From Clostridia bacterium (GTDB lineage Bacteria > Bacillota > Clostridia > TANB77 > CAG-508): a stretch of DNA of 48,145 nt. Positions within the stretch are counted from its first letter, which is position 1; every line of letters begins with the position of its first letter. A model generated the notes under the pieces. It saw only the letters and a list, made by a program, of their open reading frames with translations. It was not told where the DNA came from and made no database searches. Below are positions 16,798 to 25,532 of this stretch, one piece after another. The translations under genes and the position numbers were made by a program. The stretch lies in contig JAFWNC010000011.1 in the NCBI GenBank assembly GCA_017510525.1, positions 1 through 48,145 on the forward strand, read 5' to 3'.

Positions 16798-17019
16798 ATG
16801 CCTGAGATTAAGTTTGAAATTGTTAAAAAAATTGGAGTTATTTCAACTAGTGATAAGGGTTGGAGTAAAGAGCTTAATTTGGTTAGTTGGAATGGTAGAG
16901 ATCCTAAGTTTGATTTAAGGGATTGGAATGAGGAGCATGATAAGATGGGTAAGGGAATTACTTTAAATCATGAGGAATTTGAGAAACTTAAAGAGATTAT
17001 TGGAGGCTATGAAGAATAG
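16798..17019 (+). CDS. PC4/YdbC-family ssDNA-binding protein
   Basis: A 73-residue protein with the YdbC/PC4 fold: MPEIKFEIVKKIGVISTSDKGWSKELNLVSWNGRDPKFDLRDW...KGITLNHEEFEKLKEII. PC4-like proteins bind single-stranded DNA and affect transcription. ATG 16798 is chosen because AGAGG lies at good spacing, while ATG 16792 is only two bases from it. It is monocistronic, with its own promoter, and sits exactly between the two large palindromes. Confidence 0.85.
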   Translation: MPEIKFEIVKKIGVISTSDKGWSKELNLVSWNGRDPKFDLRDWNEEHDKMGKGITLNHEEFEKLKEIIGGYEE

Positions 17020-17041
17020 TCTTCTTTTTTTGAAATTTAGA

Positions 17042-17104
17042 TGGAAATGGGGACGGTTCTCTTTTCCAAGGAAAACTTGGAAAAGAGAACCGTCCCCATT
17101 TCCA
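17042..17104. repeat. Large perfect palindrome, copy 2
   Basis: A 63-base palindrome with the same ATGGGGACGGTTCTC core as copy 1; the loop between CCAAG and CTTGG is GAAAA, the complement of copy 1's TTTTC. Between convergent genes, so it can act as a two-way terminator. Confidence 0.9.
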
Positions 17105-17110
17105 CTTTTG

Positions 17111-18823
17111 TTAATCTAGATTTTTTCCGTATCTTTTTATTTTTTGCGTTGTTGTTTTTTCAAAGTCATTGTCTTTTATTTTAAATTCTCTAATATGTTT
17201 AAAGTTTGGTATTTTTGAGTTTACGTTTTTTATTGATTGATCTATTAGTTCAAAGATTTCTTCTTGTGTTGGTTTTTCTTTTCCAAGGTGCTCCTTTATT
17301 GTTTCTAAGTTTGGTTTGATTTGTGCCTTAACATATGTTTCTTTTGTTTGTTCATCTAGTCTTCCTGAAACTAGAGATTCTAATATAAATTCTTCTTTAT
17401 CTAGTAATGTTTCTAATTCTTCAGGATATATGTTTTTTCCGTTTTTAGCTATTATTAAGTTTTTACATCTTCCTGTAATGTATAGATATCCTTTTTCATC
17501 TATTTTTCCTAAGTCGCCTGTATGAAACCATCCGTCTTTTAATACTTTTTCTGTTTCTTCTTCATTTTGATAATATCCTAACATAACATTTGGACCTTTT
17601 GTTATTATTTCACCAACTCCTTCTTGATTTGGGTTGTCTATTTTATATTCTACGTTAGGAATTGGTAATCCGCATGAGTCTGCTTTATGGAAAAAGTCGT
17701 TGTTTCCTGCTACTAGAGGAGAACATTCTGTTAATCCATATCCTGATAATACTGTTATTCCAAATTTTCCAAATGAGTCTACTAAATATGGATTTAATGG
17801 TGCGGCTCCAACAATTAATTTTGTTAGGTTTCCACCAAGTGATTTTAGTATTTTTTTCTTTACTATAAATCTTAGATAAAATGGAAGTGTATCCATTATA
17901 TGTTTATCTTCTTTAAAATATTTTTCCGGAAGTGAACTCTTTAAAGTTTTCATTATTTTTTTGTGTACGTTTTCTAACAATAATGGAACACTTAGAATTA
18001 TGTTTGGTTTATATTCATTTAAATTTTGTGGAATGTAACGTAGTCCGTCGCAATAGCTTATTGTACCACCGCTTGATGTTACTAGTAGATATCCTAGTGT
18101 ACATTCATATGTGTGATGTATTGGTAAGATTGACATTATTGATGTTTTTGTTGATACTTTTACTATATTTCCAACTGATGTTATGTTTGAGCATATGTTT
18201 CTGTGTGATAAACATACTCCTTTTGCATTTCCTGTAGTTCCTGATGTAAATAGTAGGAAGTGCATTTCATTTGGGTCTAGTTCTATTTTTGGAAATTCGT
18301 TTGTATTTTTATAATCTTTTTTAAATTCTTCAAAAGAGATGAATTCACTGTCTGTTTTTTCATCATCAAATGAAATATAGGTGATAGGGAAGTTTAGCTT
18401 TTCTTTTTCTTCTATTATTCCTTTTAAATTTTTGCTATCTCCTAAAATTATCTCTGCTTCAGATATGTTTAAGAAGTTTATTATGTCTTGAGTGTGTAAT
18501 TCTTTGTCTATAGGGACAACTATTCCTACTATACTTGCTGCTAGGTATGTTGTTGCCCAGTTATAGCTATTTTTTCCGATTACTGCTATTTTTTTATTCT
18601 TATATCCGTTTTTTATAAGTGAACTTCCAATTTCTTCAACATCTTTTTTATATTCAGAATATGTTATTTTAATTATTTTTTTGTCTTTGTTTTTTACTCT
18701 AAAAGCTGTTTTGTTTGAGTATTTTTTTGAAACGTCATATAGCATTTCTTTTAGTGTTTGATAGTCTGGTCTTTTAAAGTAGTGTGTTTTTAGGTATTCA
18801 ATTTCTGGTTGGTTAGTTTTCAT
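17111..18823 (-). CDS. Long-chain acyl-CoA synthetase (AMP-forming)
   Basis: A 570-residue adenylate-forming enzyme that activates fatty acids with ATP and CoA. Motifs in order: LLFTSGTTGNAKGVCLSHRN (P-loop, near residue 190), GYGLTECSPLVA (near 365), WFHTGDLGKIDEKGYLYITGR (near 440) and KNGKNIYPEELE with its conserved Lys/Asn. The C-terminal lysine region (TTQKIKRYGK) is present. Length is normal and the gene is intact; nine CGG triplets are all out of frame. The neighbouring gene (19711) encodes an unrelated membrane-anchored protein. Confidence 0.92.
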   Translation of the reverse strand: MKTNQPEIEYLKTHYFKRPDYQTLKEMLYDVSKKYSNKTAFRVKNKDKKIIKITYSEYKKDVEEIGSSLIKNGYKNKKIAVIGKNSYNWATTYLAASIVGIVVPIDKELHTQDIINFLNISEAEIILGDSKNLKGIIEEKEKLNFPITYISFDDEKTDSEFISFEEFKKDYKNTNEFPKIELDPNEMHFLLFTSGTTGNAKGVCLSHRNICSNITSVGNIVKVSTKTSIMSILPIHHTYECTLGYLLVTSSGGTISYCDGLRYIPQNLNEYKPNIILSVPLLLENVHKKIMKTLKSSLPEKYFKEDKHIMDTLPFYLRFIVKKKILKSLGGNLTKLIVGAAPLNPYLVDSFGKFGITVLSGYGLTECSPLVAGNNDFFHKADSCGLPIPNVEYKIDNPNQEGVGEIITKGPNVMLGYYQNEEETEKVLKDGWFHTGDLGKIDEKGYLYITGRCKNLIIAKNGKNIYPEELETLLDKEEFILESLVSGRLDEQTKETYVKAQIKPNLETIKEHLGKEKPTQEEIFELIDQSIKNVNSKIPNFKHIREFKIKDNDFEKTTTQKIKRYGKNLD

Positions 18824-18863
18824 GTTAGGTTCCTTTCTTTATTAGGGTAGGTCTTTTGAGAAC

Positions 18864-18888
18864 GGACGATAAATAGCCGCCCCTACGG
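18864..18888. repeat. REP-like remnant
   Basis: GGACG/TAGCCGCCCCTACGG, an imperfect palindrome ending CCCCTAC, like the other REP elements. Confidence 0.45.
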
Positions 18889-18889
18889 T

Positions 18890-19711
18890 TTATTGTTTTT
18901 CTAGTTTATAGAATTTACGTGTTTTTAGTGTTGTTAGTTCTTTTGTGTATGATCCTTGATAAATATTATTTACATCATCTTGAAGAGGTATATCAAGAGA
19001 TACTTCACAAGTAAATTCTTCGTTTAAATAGTTTATTATGTGTATTTTAAATGATATTGTTGCATTTAGCTTACTTAGTAGTGTTGATGAATCTCTAAGT
19101 AGTGTTCCATCAAATGTTATTGTTGTATCTTTGTTATTGTTTATTATTAGGTTTGGTGCAACATTTTTGTTTACATATGAAAGAGTTATTGGATTACTAC
19201 AGTCTGTGTAAAATGTAGGATTTGTAAAATCATTGTCATCATTTTCTGTTGCTATTCTATATTTTAACTTCTTTTTTATTTCATATTCATCATTTATATT
19301 TGAAACACCAAATTTTGTTGGGTCTTTGTAATAAAATGTTGGGGTTCCTATTGATGGTTCTGATGTAATTTTAAAGTTGTCAATATATAGTTCTTTTATA
19401 GTGTTTTTATTAGTTAGCTCGTCCATTGATACCATATTATCAATTTTTATTGCTATGTCAGTATATTGATATACTGATAGATTCCATTCTGTTTGTGTTT
19501 CGGAGTTGTTTTCAGCGTTTGCTGAACTGTATAATAGAACTGAGTCTATTTTAAATATATTGCTTTCTGTTTCTATAGATAAGTTAGGTTCTTCAGCTTT
19601 TTTTTCTTCTTTGTTTTTTAGATTATTTCCAATTGTTATTCCAATAAGTATTATGGATATAAATAGAAATATTATTATACTTATTTTTAAGGTTTTGTCT
19701 TTAGTTATCAT
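18890..19711 (-). CDS. Membrane-anchored hypothetical protein
   Basis: A 273-residue protein with one N-terminal hydrophobic helix (about residues 9-30, ISIIIFLFISIILIGITIG) and an extracellular part rich in Asn/Asp/Ser/Thr with alternating beta-like hydrophobic pattern. No cysteine pairs or catalytic motifs stand out. It lies just upstream of the acyl-CoA synthetase on the same strand, but a REP lies between them. Function not recognised. Confidence 0.65.
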   Translation of the reverse strand: MITKDKTLKISIIIFLFISIILIGITIGNNLKNKEEKKAEEPNLSIETESNIFKIDSVLLYSSANAENNSETQTEWNLSVYQYTDIAIKIDNMVSMDELTNKNTIKELYIDNFKITSEPSIGTPTFYYKDPTKFGVSNINDEYEIKKKLKYRIATENDDNDFTNPTFYTDCSNPITLSYVNKNVAPNLIINNNKDTTITFDGTLLRDSSTLLSKLNATISFKIHIINYLNEEFTCEVSLDIPLQDDVNNIYQGSYTKELTTLKTRKFYKLEKQ

Positions 19712-19730
19712 TTTTACCTCCGAGTTTGAT

Positions 19731-19768
19731 TATTTATGGAGCACTAGAGTTCTCCATAAATAATCAAG
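19731..19768. repeat. Perfect palindrome upstream of the anchored-protein gene
   Basis: GATTATTTATGGAG and CTCCATAAATAATC arms around a 10-base loop; the inner GGAG...CTCC resembles the GGAGAACT REP type. Confidence 0.75.
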
Positions 19769-19863
19769 CCATATTATTGTTATTATTATTTTTAAATATA
19801 TAATAAAATGTCGTTTTTTTCAAGGTATTGAGATTAAAAGTTTAAAGTTTTTTTGGATAAATC

Positions 19864-19892
19864 TTGACAAATTTGGAAAAACTTTATAGAAT
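19864..19892 (+). promoter_or_regulatory. Promoter of aspS
   Basis: TTGACA (19864-19869) and TAGAAT (19887-19892), 17-base spacer; GAGAGGAG precedes the start. Confidence 0.7.
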
Positions 19893-19934
19893 AAATAAGC
19901 ATATTAGGCGTAATTTTGAGAGGAGTTTTAAAAA

Positions 19935-21695
19935 ATGAGTGAATATAGAGATTATAATTGTAATGAAATTCGTAAATCTAATGTTGGCGAACATATAAAA
20001 TTATCTGGTTGGATTCAAACAATCAGAGATTTAGGTGGTGTTATTTTTATTGATTTAAGAGATCAATATGGTATTACTCAAGTTGTTGCTTCAGGTAATG
20101 ATGATTTGGTTGAATTTGCTTCTCATATTCCTGTTGAATCTACTATTTGTGTAGAGGGAAATGTTAGATTAAGGGATGACGAGACTGTTAATGAAAAACT
20201 TGATACTGGTTTGGTTGAACTATTTGCTGAGAAAATTGAGATTCTTGGTAAGAGAACTAAACCACTTCCTTTTGAGCCTGAAACTAGTAGAGAGGTTCGT
20301 GAAGATTTACGTTTACAATATAGATTTTTAGATTTGAGAAATGAGAAATTAAAGAATAATCTTATTCTTCGTTCTAAGGTTATTCAATTTATGAGAAATG
20401 AAATGATTAAAAGAGGTTTTTTAGAGGTTCAAACTCCTATTCTTACTAGTTCTTCTCCTGAAGGTGCTAGAGATTACTTGGTTCCAAGTAGAGTTTATCC
20501 TGGTAGATTCTATGCTTTACCTCAAGCTCCACAACAGTTTAAACAATTGTTAATGGTTTCTGGTATTGATAAATATTTCCAAATTGCTCCATGTTTTAGA
20601 GATGAGGATGCTAGAGCTGACAGAACACCTGGTGAGTTTTATCAATTAGATATGGAAATGTCTTTTGCTAATCAAGAGGATGTTTTAAATGTTATGGAAG
20701 AGGTTGTTTACAATGTTTTTAAGGAATTTTCTAATAAGAAAATTGCTGAATATCCTTTCCCTAGAATTCCTTTTAAAGAGGCTATGCTTAAATATGGTTC
20801 TGATAAGCCGGATTTAAGAAATCCTTTGATTATTCAAGATGTAACTAGTATTTTTGAAAAAGTTGATTTAAAAGTATTTAATGGAAAAATAGTTAGAATT
20901 ATTTCAGTTCCTGGTGGTGCTAGAGAGCCTAGAACTTTATTTGAAGGTATGACTGATTTTGCTATTAATGAATGTAAGGCTAAAGGTTTAGCTTGGCTTA
21001 AAGTTGGAGAAGATAGAAGCCTTCAAGGTCCTATTGCTAAATTTATTGATGATGAAGCTAGAGAGGCAATGTTAACTAGTACAAATACTAATGCTGGTGA
21101 TGCTATTTTCTTTATTGCTGAACATGAGGGAATTGTTGAAAAGCTTGCAGGTCAAATTAGAGAAGAACTTGGTAAAAGACTTGGACTTATTGATGATTCA
21201 GTATTTAAATTCTGTTGGATTGTTGATTTTCCTATGTATGAGAGAGTTGATAATGGTAAGATAGAATTTAGTCATAATCCATTTTCTATGCCTCAGGGTG
21301 GAATGGAAGCTTTAGAAAATCAAGAGCCACTAGATATTTTAGCTTACCAATATGATATTGTTGGAAATGGTATTGAACTTGCTTCTGGTGCTGTTAGAAA
21401 TCATTCTCCAGAGATAATGATTAAGGCTTTTGATATTGCTGGCTATAAAGAAGAAGTTATTTTGAAAAAATTCGGTGCTCTTTATAATGCGTTTTCTTAT
21501 GGTGCTCCACCACATGCTGGTGTTGCTCCTGGTATTGATAGAATTATAATGCTTCTAGCTGAAGAAGAATGTATTCGTGATGTTCAGGCTTTTCCAATGA
21601 ATAGTAAGGCTCAAGATGTTTTAATGGGTGCTCCAAGTGAGGTTACTAGAAAACAATTGGATGAAGTTCATATTAAGGTTGATATTAAAAATTAA
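19935..21695 (+). CDS. aspS: Aspartyl-tRNA synthetase
   Basis: Bacterial-type class II AspRS, 586 residues. It has an OB-fold anticodon domain (residues 1-110), motif 1 around GFLEVQTPILTSSSPEGARDYLVPSR, motif 2 with FRDEDARADRTPGEFYQLDMEMSF, the GAD insertion domain (about 290-415), and motif 3 GIDRIIMLL near 530. Length and motifs are standard. Despite many glycine codons it has no in-frame CGG, and its two CGG triplets span codon borders. Monocistronic, with its own promoter and terminator. Confidence 0.96.
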   Translation: MSEYRDYNCNEIRKSNVGEHIKLSGWIQTIRDLGGVIFIDLRDQYGITQVVASGNDDLVEFASHIPVESTICVEGNVRLRDDETVNEKLDTGLVELFAEKIEILGKRTKPLPFEPETSREVREDLRLQYRFLDLRNEKLKNNLILRSKVIQFMRNEMIKRGFLEVQTPILTSSSPEGARDYLVPSRVYPGRFYALPQAPQQFKQLLMVSGIDKYFQIAPCFRDEDARADRTPGEFYQLDMEMSFANQEDVLNVMEEVVYNVFKEFSNKKIAEYPFPRIPFKEAMLKYGSDKPDLRNPLIIQDVTSIFEKVDLKVFNGKIVRIISVPGGAREPRTLFEGMTDFAINECKAKGLAWLKVGEDRSLQGPIAKFIDDEAREAMLTSTNTNAGDAIFFIAEHEGIVEKLAGQIREELGKRLGLIDDSVFKFCWIVDFPMYERVDNGKIEFSHNPFSMPQGGMEALENQEPLDILAYQYDIVGNGIELASGAVRNHSPEIMIKAFDIAGYKEEVILKKFGALYNAFSYGAPPHAGVAPGIDRIIMLLAEEECIRDVQAFPMNSKAQDVLMGAPSEVTRKQLDEVHIKVDIKN

Positions 21696-21717
21696 AAATA
21701 TTGTATATTTATTTATT

Positions 21718-21757
21718 CACCCTCATAGGTTGTATGAGGGTGTTGTTTTATTTTTAC
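21718..21757 (+). terminator. Terminator of aspS
   Basis: CACCCTCATA / TATGAGGGTG hairpin followed by TTGTTTTATTTTT. Confidence 0.85.
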
Positions 21758-21793
21758 ATAAAAAAAATAAAACAAGAAAATAGAGTAAAACTA

Positions 21794-21822
21794 TTGACAA
21801 ATTGGAATATTAACAGTATTAT
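21794..21822 (+). promoter_or_regulatory. Promoter of greA
   Basis: TTGACA (21794-21799) and TATTAT (21817-21822), 17-base spacer. A second possible -10 (CTATAAT) lies near 21860. Confidence 0.65.
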
Positions 21823-21895
21823 ATTTGATGTTAAATGGTTAGCTTTTTAGGCGTATGTCTATAATATATATTTTCTAAAGAAAGGATGATTTACT

Positions 21896-22375
21896 ATGGA
21901 AAGTAATAAGGAAGTATTATTAACTCAAGAGGGTTATGATAATTTAGAAAAGGAATTAGAATTTTTAAAAACTGAGAAAAGATCTGAGATTGCTGAACGT
22001 ATTAAAGTTGCTTTAGGTTTTGGTGATTTATCAGAGAATTCTGAATATGATGAAGCTAAAAATGCTCAAGCTAGTAATGAAACTAAAATTGCTGAACTTG
22101 AGAATAAATTAAGATATGCTAAGATTATTGATGAGTCTGAGATTGATACTAAGACTGTTCAAATTGGTAATATTGTAAAACTTCATGATATGGAGTTTGA
22201 TGAGGATATTGAATATACTATTGTTGGTTCAACTGAAGTAGATTTGACTCAAAATAAGATTTCTAATGAGTCTCCTATGGGAAAGGCTTTACTTGGAGCT
22301 AAAAAGGGAGCTGTTGTTGATGTTGAGGCTCCAGCTGGTGTTGTTCAATATAAGATTTTATCTATAAAAAAATAA
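21896..22375 (+). CDS. greA: Transcription elongation factor GreA
   Basis: A 159-residue GreA that rescues backtracked RNA polymerase by stimulating transcript cleavage. It shows the N-terminal coiled coil with [28 protein letters not shown] and the tip [14 protein letters not shown] (catalytic acidic residues DE), then the FKBP-like C-terminal domain with [23 protein letters not shown]. Length is normal. AAAGGATG precedes ATG 21896. Confidence 0.95.
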   Translation: MESNKEVLLTQEGYDNLEKELEFLKTEKRSEIAERIKVALGFGDLSENSEYDEAKNAQASNETKIAELENKLRYAKIIDESEIDTKTVQIGNIVKLHDMEFDEDIEYTIVGSTEVDLTQNKISNESPMGKALLGAKKGAVVDVEAPAGVVQYKILSIKK

Positions 22376-22381
22376 TTAAAT

Positions 22382-22418
22382 AAAAAAATGACGGTTTAAA
22401 AACCGTCATTTTTTTTAT
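22382..22418 (+). terminator. Terminator of greA
   Basis: AATGACGGTTT / AAACCGTCATT hairpin with A and T runs on both sides, so it can serve both convergent genes. Confidence 0.88.
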
Positions 22419-22440
22419 GCAGATAGGGAAGGAAAATATA

Positions 22441-23110
22441 TTATAAAATATTTAAAAAATTTGTTATAAAAAATTTTGGCGTTGATTTCATTTCTATATG
22501 TAAATTTAAGAAATTGTCTATAATTTCTGATTTGTTTTTCACATTTGTTCTATACATTTCATTAATACATTTTATTATATCCCATTTTACAGCATCTCCG
22601 GGTTGAATTATTTCTAGCAGCTACTTCAGGATATATTGATTTGGTAAAGTTTTCTAAAACATCTTGATCTTTGTTTAAATATGCAAATGTTATTGCATCA
22701 GCTAGATATTGAGTTCCTACCATTTGTGGGTTAAAGTTTATTTTTAATAAATAATTATATACTCTTTTAACTAGTTTATTATAATTTATAATATTATTAA
22801 TTGACTCTATTTTTTGTTGAGATTTGTTTTTTTCATGTTTTGATATTATTGCTTGAAATTGTTCTTTTGTTTTTATATCTTCTATATATACAATTTGTGG
22901 AGAGTAAAATTCTTTGTTCAGTACTTTTAGAAAATTAAATGTTTTATTTGTTAGAATTAATTCTGGACAAAGTTCATTTACTGTAATATATGCTTCATTA
23001 TAGTCTGTTGAAATGTTTATAATTTGTGAGTTTTCTACTTTACTAATTATTGTGTTTATTAGTCTTTTTATAATTATCATATTATTTTCTGCGATTAATA
23101 CTCTAACCAT
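22441..23110 (-). CDS. Spo0A-like protein with degenerate receiver, one CGGN +1 shift site
   Basis: Joined at CGGA (22600-22597), this reads as a 222-residue protein. The N-terminal 120 residues look like a response-regulator receiver (VRVLIAENN...) but lack the usual acidic pair and phospho-aspartate. The C-terminal part matches the Spo0A effector domain: NPQMVGTQYLADAITFAYLNKDQDVLENFTKSIYPEVAARNNST[G]DAVKWDIIKCINEMY. That aligns one-for-one with the Spo0A pattern YLxxAI...TKxLYPxIAxxxNTTPxxVExxIRxAI. Without the shift the recognition-helix end is lost after 11 garbled residues. It may be an unphosphorylated sporulation regulator. The gap ahead of it holds a structured element. Confidence 0.78.
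22597..22600 (-). other. CGGA +1 shift site in the Spo0A-like gene
   Basis: ACC-CGG-AGA in frame; a one-base skip gives NNST[G]DAVKWDIIKCI and opens the frame to TAA 22443-22441. Confidence 0.78.
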
Positions 23111-23183
23111 TTTTTCTCCTTAAAAACTAATTGAATTTTCTATTTTTAAATGTTAAAATGAATCAAAATTAAATAGATAAAAA

Positions 23184-23280
23184 AAGTATGCCCTATAACA
23201 ATTTCGGTTGTTTAGAATTCAAAATCACGTCTTTTTTATTAGTGAATTTTGGAGATGAAATTTATTATAGGAACATACTT
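23184..23280. ncRNA. Long imperfect hairpin, candidate structured element
   Basis: AAGTATG-CCCTATAA (23184-23198) pairs with TTATAGG-AACATACTT (23265-23280), and inner TTCAAAATCAC pairs imperfectly with GTGAATTTTGG. It lies in the 287-base gap between the Spo0A-like gene and the divergent sigma factor gene. Whether it is RNA, an attenuator or a DNA site cannot be told from one copy. The rest of the gap shows nothing but AT-rich sequence. Confidence 0.4.
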
Positions 23281-23397
23281 AAAAATATGTAAAGAATTAA
23301 TCCTTACATTTACTTAGTTGCATAATTTCAAAAAAAGTTACACTAAATTTAAAAAAAATTCAAAAAAATTTTAAAAAATATGTGAGGAGATTTAAAA

Positions 23398-24864
23398 ATG
23401 AATAACGATATAGAGGATAGAAGATTAATAGAGGACTTCAAGAATGGTAGGGAAGAGGCTTTTGACATTTTATATGATAAGTACTCTAACTTTGTTAAGT
23501 CATATATCAATAAGAAAATTCATAATATTGATGTATCTGAAGAGATGATGCATGAGATTTTTATTTTTGTTTATAAACATCCTGAAAGATATAAGGGCAA
23601 ATCTAAGTTTATTAATTTTGTTTTTGGTATTACGAAAAATAAGATTAATGAATATTGGCGTAAGATGAATAGTAGTGGCTCTGAAGTAGAAATAGTGGAT
23701 AATGAATTATCTGAGGATGACGAGATAAAATCATCTTATTGTTATGACATAGAGAGGAAGGAAGAAAGCAGAGAATTAATTGATATCATTAGTAATTTGA
23801 AGCCTGAATATAGGGAAGTTATTGAACTAATAGATCTAGAGGAGCTTTCTTATGATGAGGCTGCAAAGAGGCTAAATAAATCTGTTGACCAGATTAGGGT
23901 TACTGTTCATAGAGCAAGAAAGAAATTGAAATCTGAATTTGAGAGAAAATATCCAGATACTGCTCGTAAGTATTCAAAGAGAAATATTATTCCAATGTTG
24001 CTTGCTGCGGTAATTGGTATAAGCCTACTTACTGGTTTGGTATATGCTGCTATCAGATTATTCAAGAGTCATGTTCAGAATAAAGATACTTTCAAGCTTG
24101 AAGAGATTAATGAAAGCGTTGATGAGTCTGAGGTTGAGATAACAAGAGAACATGCTAAGGAAATAATTGATTTGTATCTTGGGGTTTTGGAGCAGAGCGA
24201 TTATGAGCTGGATGATGTGAACCTGATGACTGATGCTATTATAGGTGTTAGGGAATGGACTTTGAAAGATGAGAAATTTCAAATATGGATAGATGCTAAT
24301 AGTGGTAAGCTGGTGAGATATGATGATTATAGAGGCTTTTATGAATTTAATAATAAAGAGTTAACGATAGAATACTATATAGAAAAGTCTCAAAAAATGT
24401 ATAATGATTTGGAATTTAAAGAGAAATATGAGTTTTCAGAATATGAAACGATAGATATTAAAAATGGATATAATGTATTGGATATCATTTATACAAAAAA
24501 ATATGATAATACTAATAGCGATTTTGAATATATTGTTTTTGAATTTATTAAGGAGATTGATTTATTACATTCGATTAAAGTTTATGACTATAAGGTGAAT
24601 AATAATAGAATTAGTATTGATAAAGATGAGGCAGTTAATATTGTCAAATTAAAATATGAGAATGCTGAAATTTATAATTGTATATTAGATGTAAAACTAG
24701 ATTATAATATGAATTTTGATAATAAAAATGAAAATAATTATTTATATGAAGATTATATTACTAAAGATATTGTTAATACTAGAACCGTTTGGAAAATAGA
24801 AATAAAGTATAATAGTATACCAAAGATTGTTTATGTAGATGCAAAGAATGGATATATTGTTTAA
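23398..24864 (+). CDS. ECF sigma factor fused to a membrane helix and PepSY-like domain
   Basis: Residues 1-185 are a sigma-70 ECF factor: region 2 FDILYDKYSNFVKSYI...EEMMHEIFIFVYKHPERYKGKSKFINFVFGITKNKINEYWR, and region 4 LKPEYREVIELIDLEELSYDEAAKRLNKSVDQIRVTVHRARKKLK. A transmembrane helix follows (about 198-222, IIPMLLAAVIGISLLTGLVYAAI). The outer part has two weak PepSY/YpeB-like units (ITREHAKEIIDLYLG...REWTLKDEKFQIWIDANSGKLVRYDD, and a second ending KIVYVDAKNGYIV). A sigma factor carrying its own membrane and external sensor domain would make a separate anti-sigma unnecessary. GAGGAG precedes the ATG. Confidence 0.8.
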   Translation: MNNDIEDRRLIEDFKNGREEAFDILYDKYSNFVKSYINKKIHNIDVSEEMMHEIFIFVYKHPERYKGKSKFINFVFGITKNKINEYWRKMNSSGSEVEIVDNELSEDDEIKSSYCYDIERKEESRELIDIISNLKPEYREVIELIDLEELSYDEAAKRLNKSVDQIRVTVHRARKKLKSEFERKYPDTARKYSKRNIIPMLLAAVIGISLLTGLVYAAIRLFKSHVQNKDTFKLEEINESVDESEVEITREHAKEIIDLYLGVLEQSDYELDDVNLMTDAIIGVREWTLKDEKFQIWIDANSGKLVRYDDYRGFYEFNNKELTIEYYIEKSQKMYNDLEFKEKYEFSEYETIDIKNGYNVLDIIYTKKYDNTNSDFEYIVFEFIKEIDLLHSIKVYDYKVNNNRISIDKDEAVNIVKLKYENAEIYNCILDVKLDYNMNFDNKNENNYLYEDYITKDIVNTRTVWKIEIKYNSIPKIVYVDAKNGYIV

Positions 24865-24901
24865 ACAGATGAATATAGTTATGGTGATTTAAGAATAAAA
24901 A

Positions 24902-24930
24902 AACAGCCAGATTAAATCTATCTGGCTGTT
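24902..24930. terminator. Bidirectional terminator
   Basis: AACAGCCAGAT / ATCTGGCTGTT with A and T runs; it overlaps the stop codon of the minus-strand gene. Confidence 0.85.
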
Positions 24931-25532
24931 CCATAATAAGATGTACTTCCATATAGAGCGATAGGTGTTGTTCCTGTTCCTGGTACACAAGATGCGGCAC
25001 TAACAGCAGCTGATTGAACTGTTGTGTTACCAATATAACATGTCCATAAATAATAGTTAAAAAAACATGCATTTGAAATTGTAACAGCATTTGACCAACC
25101 TAAGAAACATCTATTAGTATATCCTATTGTATTAAATGCTGATGCTAAAGTATTACTAGCTGCACTATAAGATGAATCAATATATACAAAATCCCAGTTT
25201 CCTGAAATATCTGTATCAACTATTGAATATCCATAATAATCATTAAAATATCCATCTCCACCATAAGTGTGTACATACATTCCATATCCATTTCCAGTAT
25301 TTCCAATCCAAGCTAACATATCACTTGTTGTTATTTGTCCTGATGAACCTGTAACTGAATATCCTAATAAATTATATCCATAAATTGCATATCCAACACA
25401 ATCTGATGCATATCCACTTTGGCTATTTCCAAAAACTTTTGATGATGCTGATGCATTTGATATTGTTGAAATTGAAATTACTAGTAGAACAGCTATTAAA
25501 ATTACAGAAATTATTTTTTTACTTTTAATCAT
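24918..25532 (-). CDS. Secreted protein, possible degenerate caspase-fold protease
   Basis: A 204-residue protein with a signal peptide (MIKSKKIISVILIAVLLVISISTISNA/SAS). The mature part has GYGMYVHTYGGDGYF, then WDFVYIDSSYSAAS, then NRCFLGWSNAVTISNACFFNYYLW...GNTTVQSAAVSAA. This order resembles the end of caspase-like (clostripain/gingipain) domains: a His-Gly loop, an I-D-x-C-Y-S nucleophile strand and a FLGW helix. The nucleophile cysteine position is Ser here, so it may be inactive or not this family. ATG 25532 has AGGAGGTGA ahead and is chosen over GTG 25544. It overlaps the upstream gene by eight bases. Confidence 0.55.
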   Translation of the reverse strand: MIKSKKIISVILIAVLLVISISTISNASASSKVFGNSQSGYASDCVGYAIYGYNLLGYSVTGSSGQITTSDMLAWIGNTGNGYGMYVHTYGGDGYFNDYYGYSIVDTDISGNWDFVYIDSSYSAASNTLASAFNTIGYTNRCFLGWSNAVTISNACFFNYYLWTCYIGNTTVQSAAVSAASCVPGTGTTPIALYGSTSYYGTAR

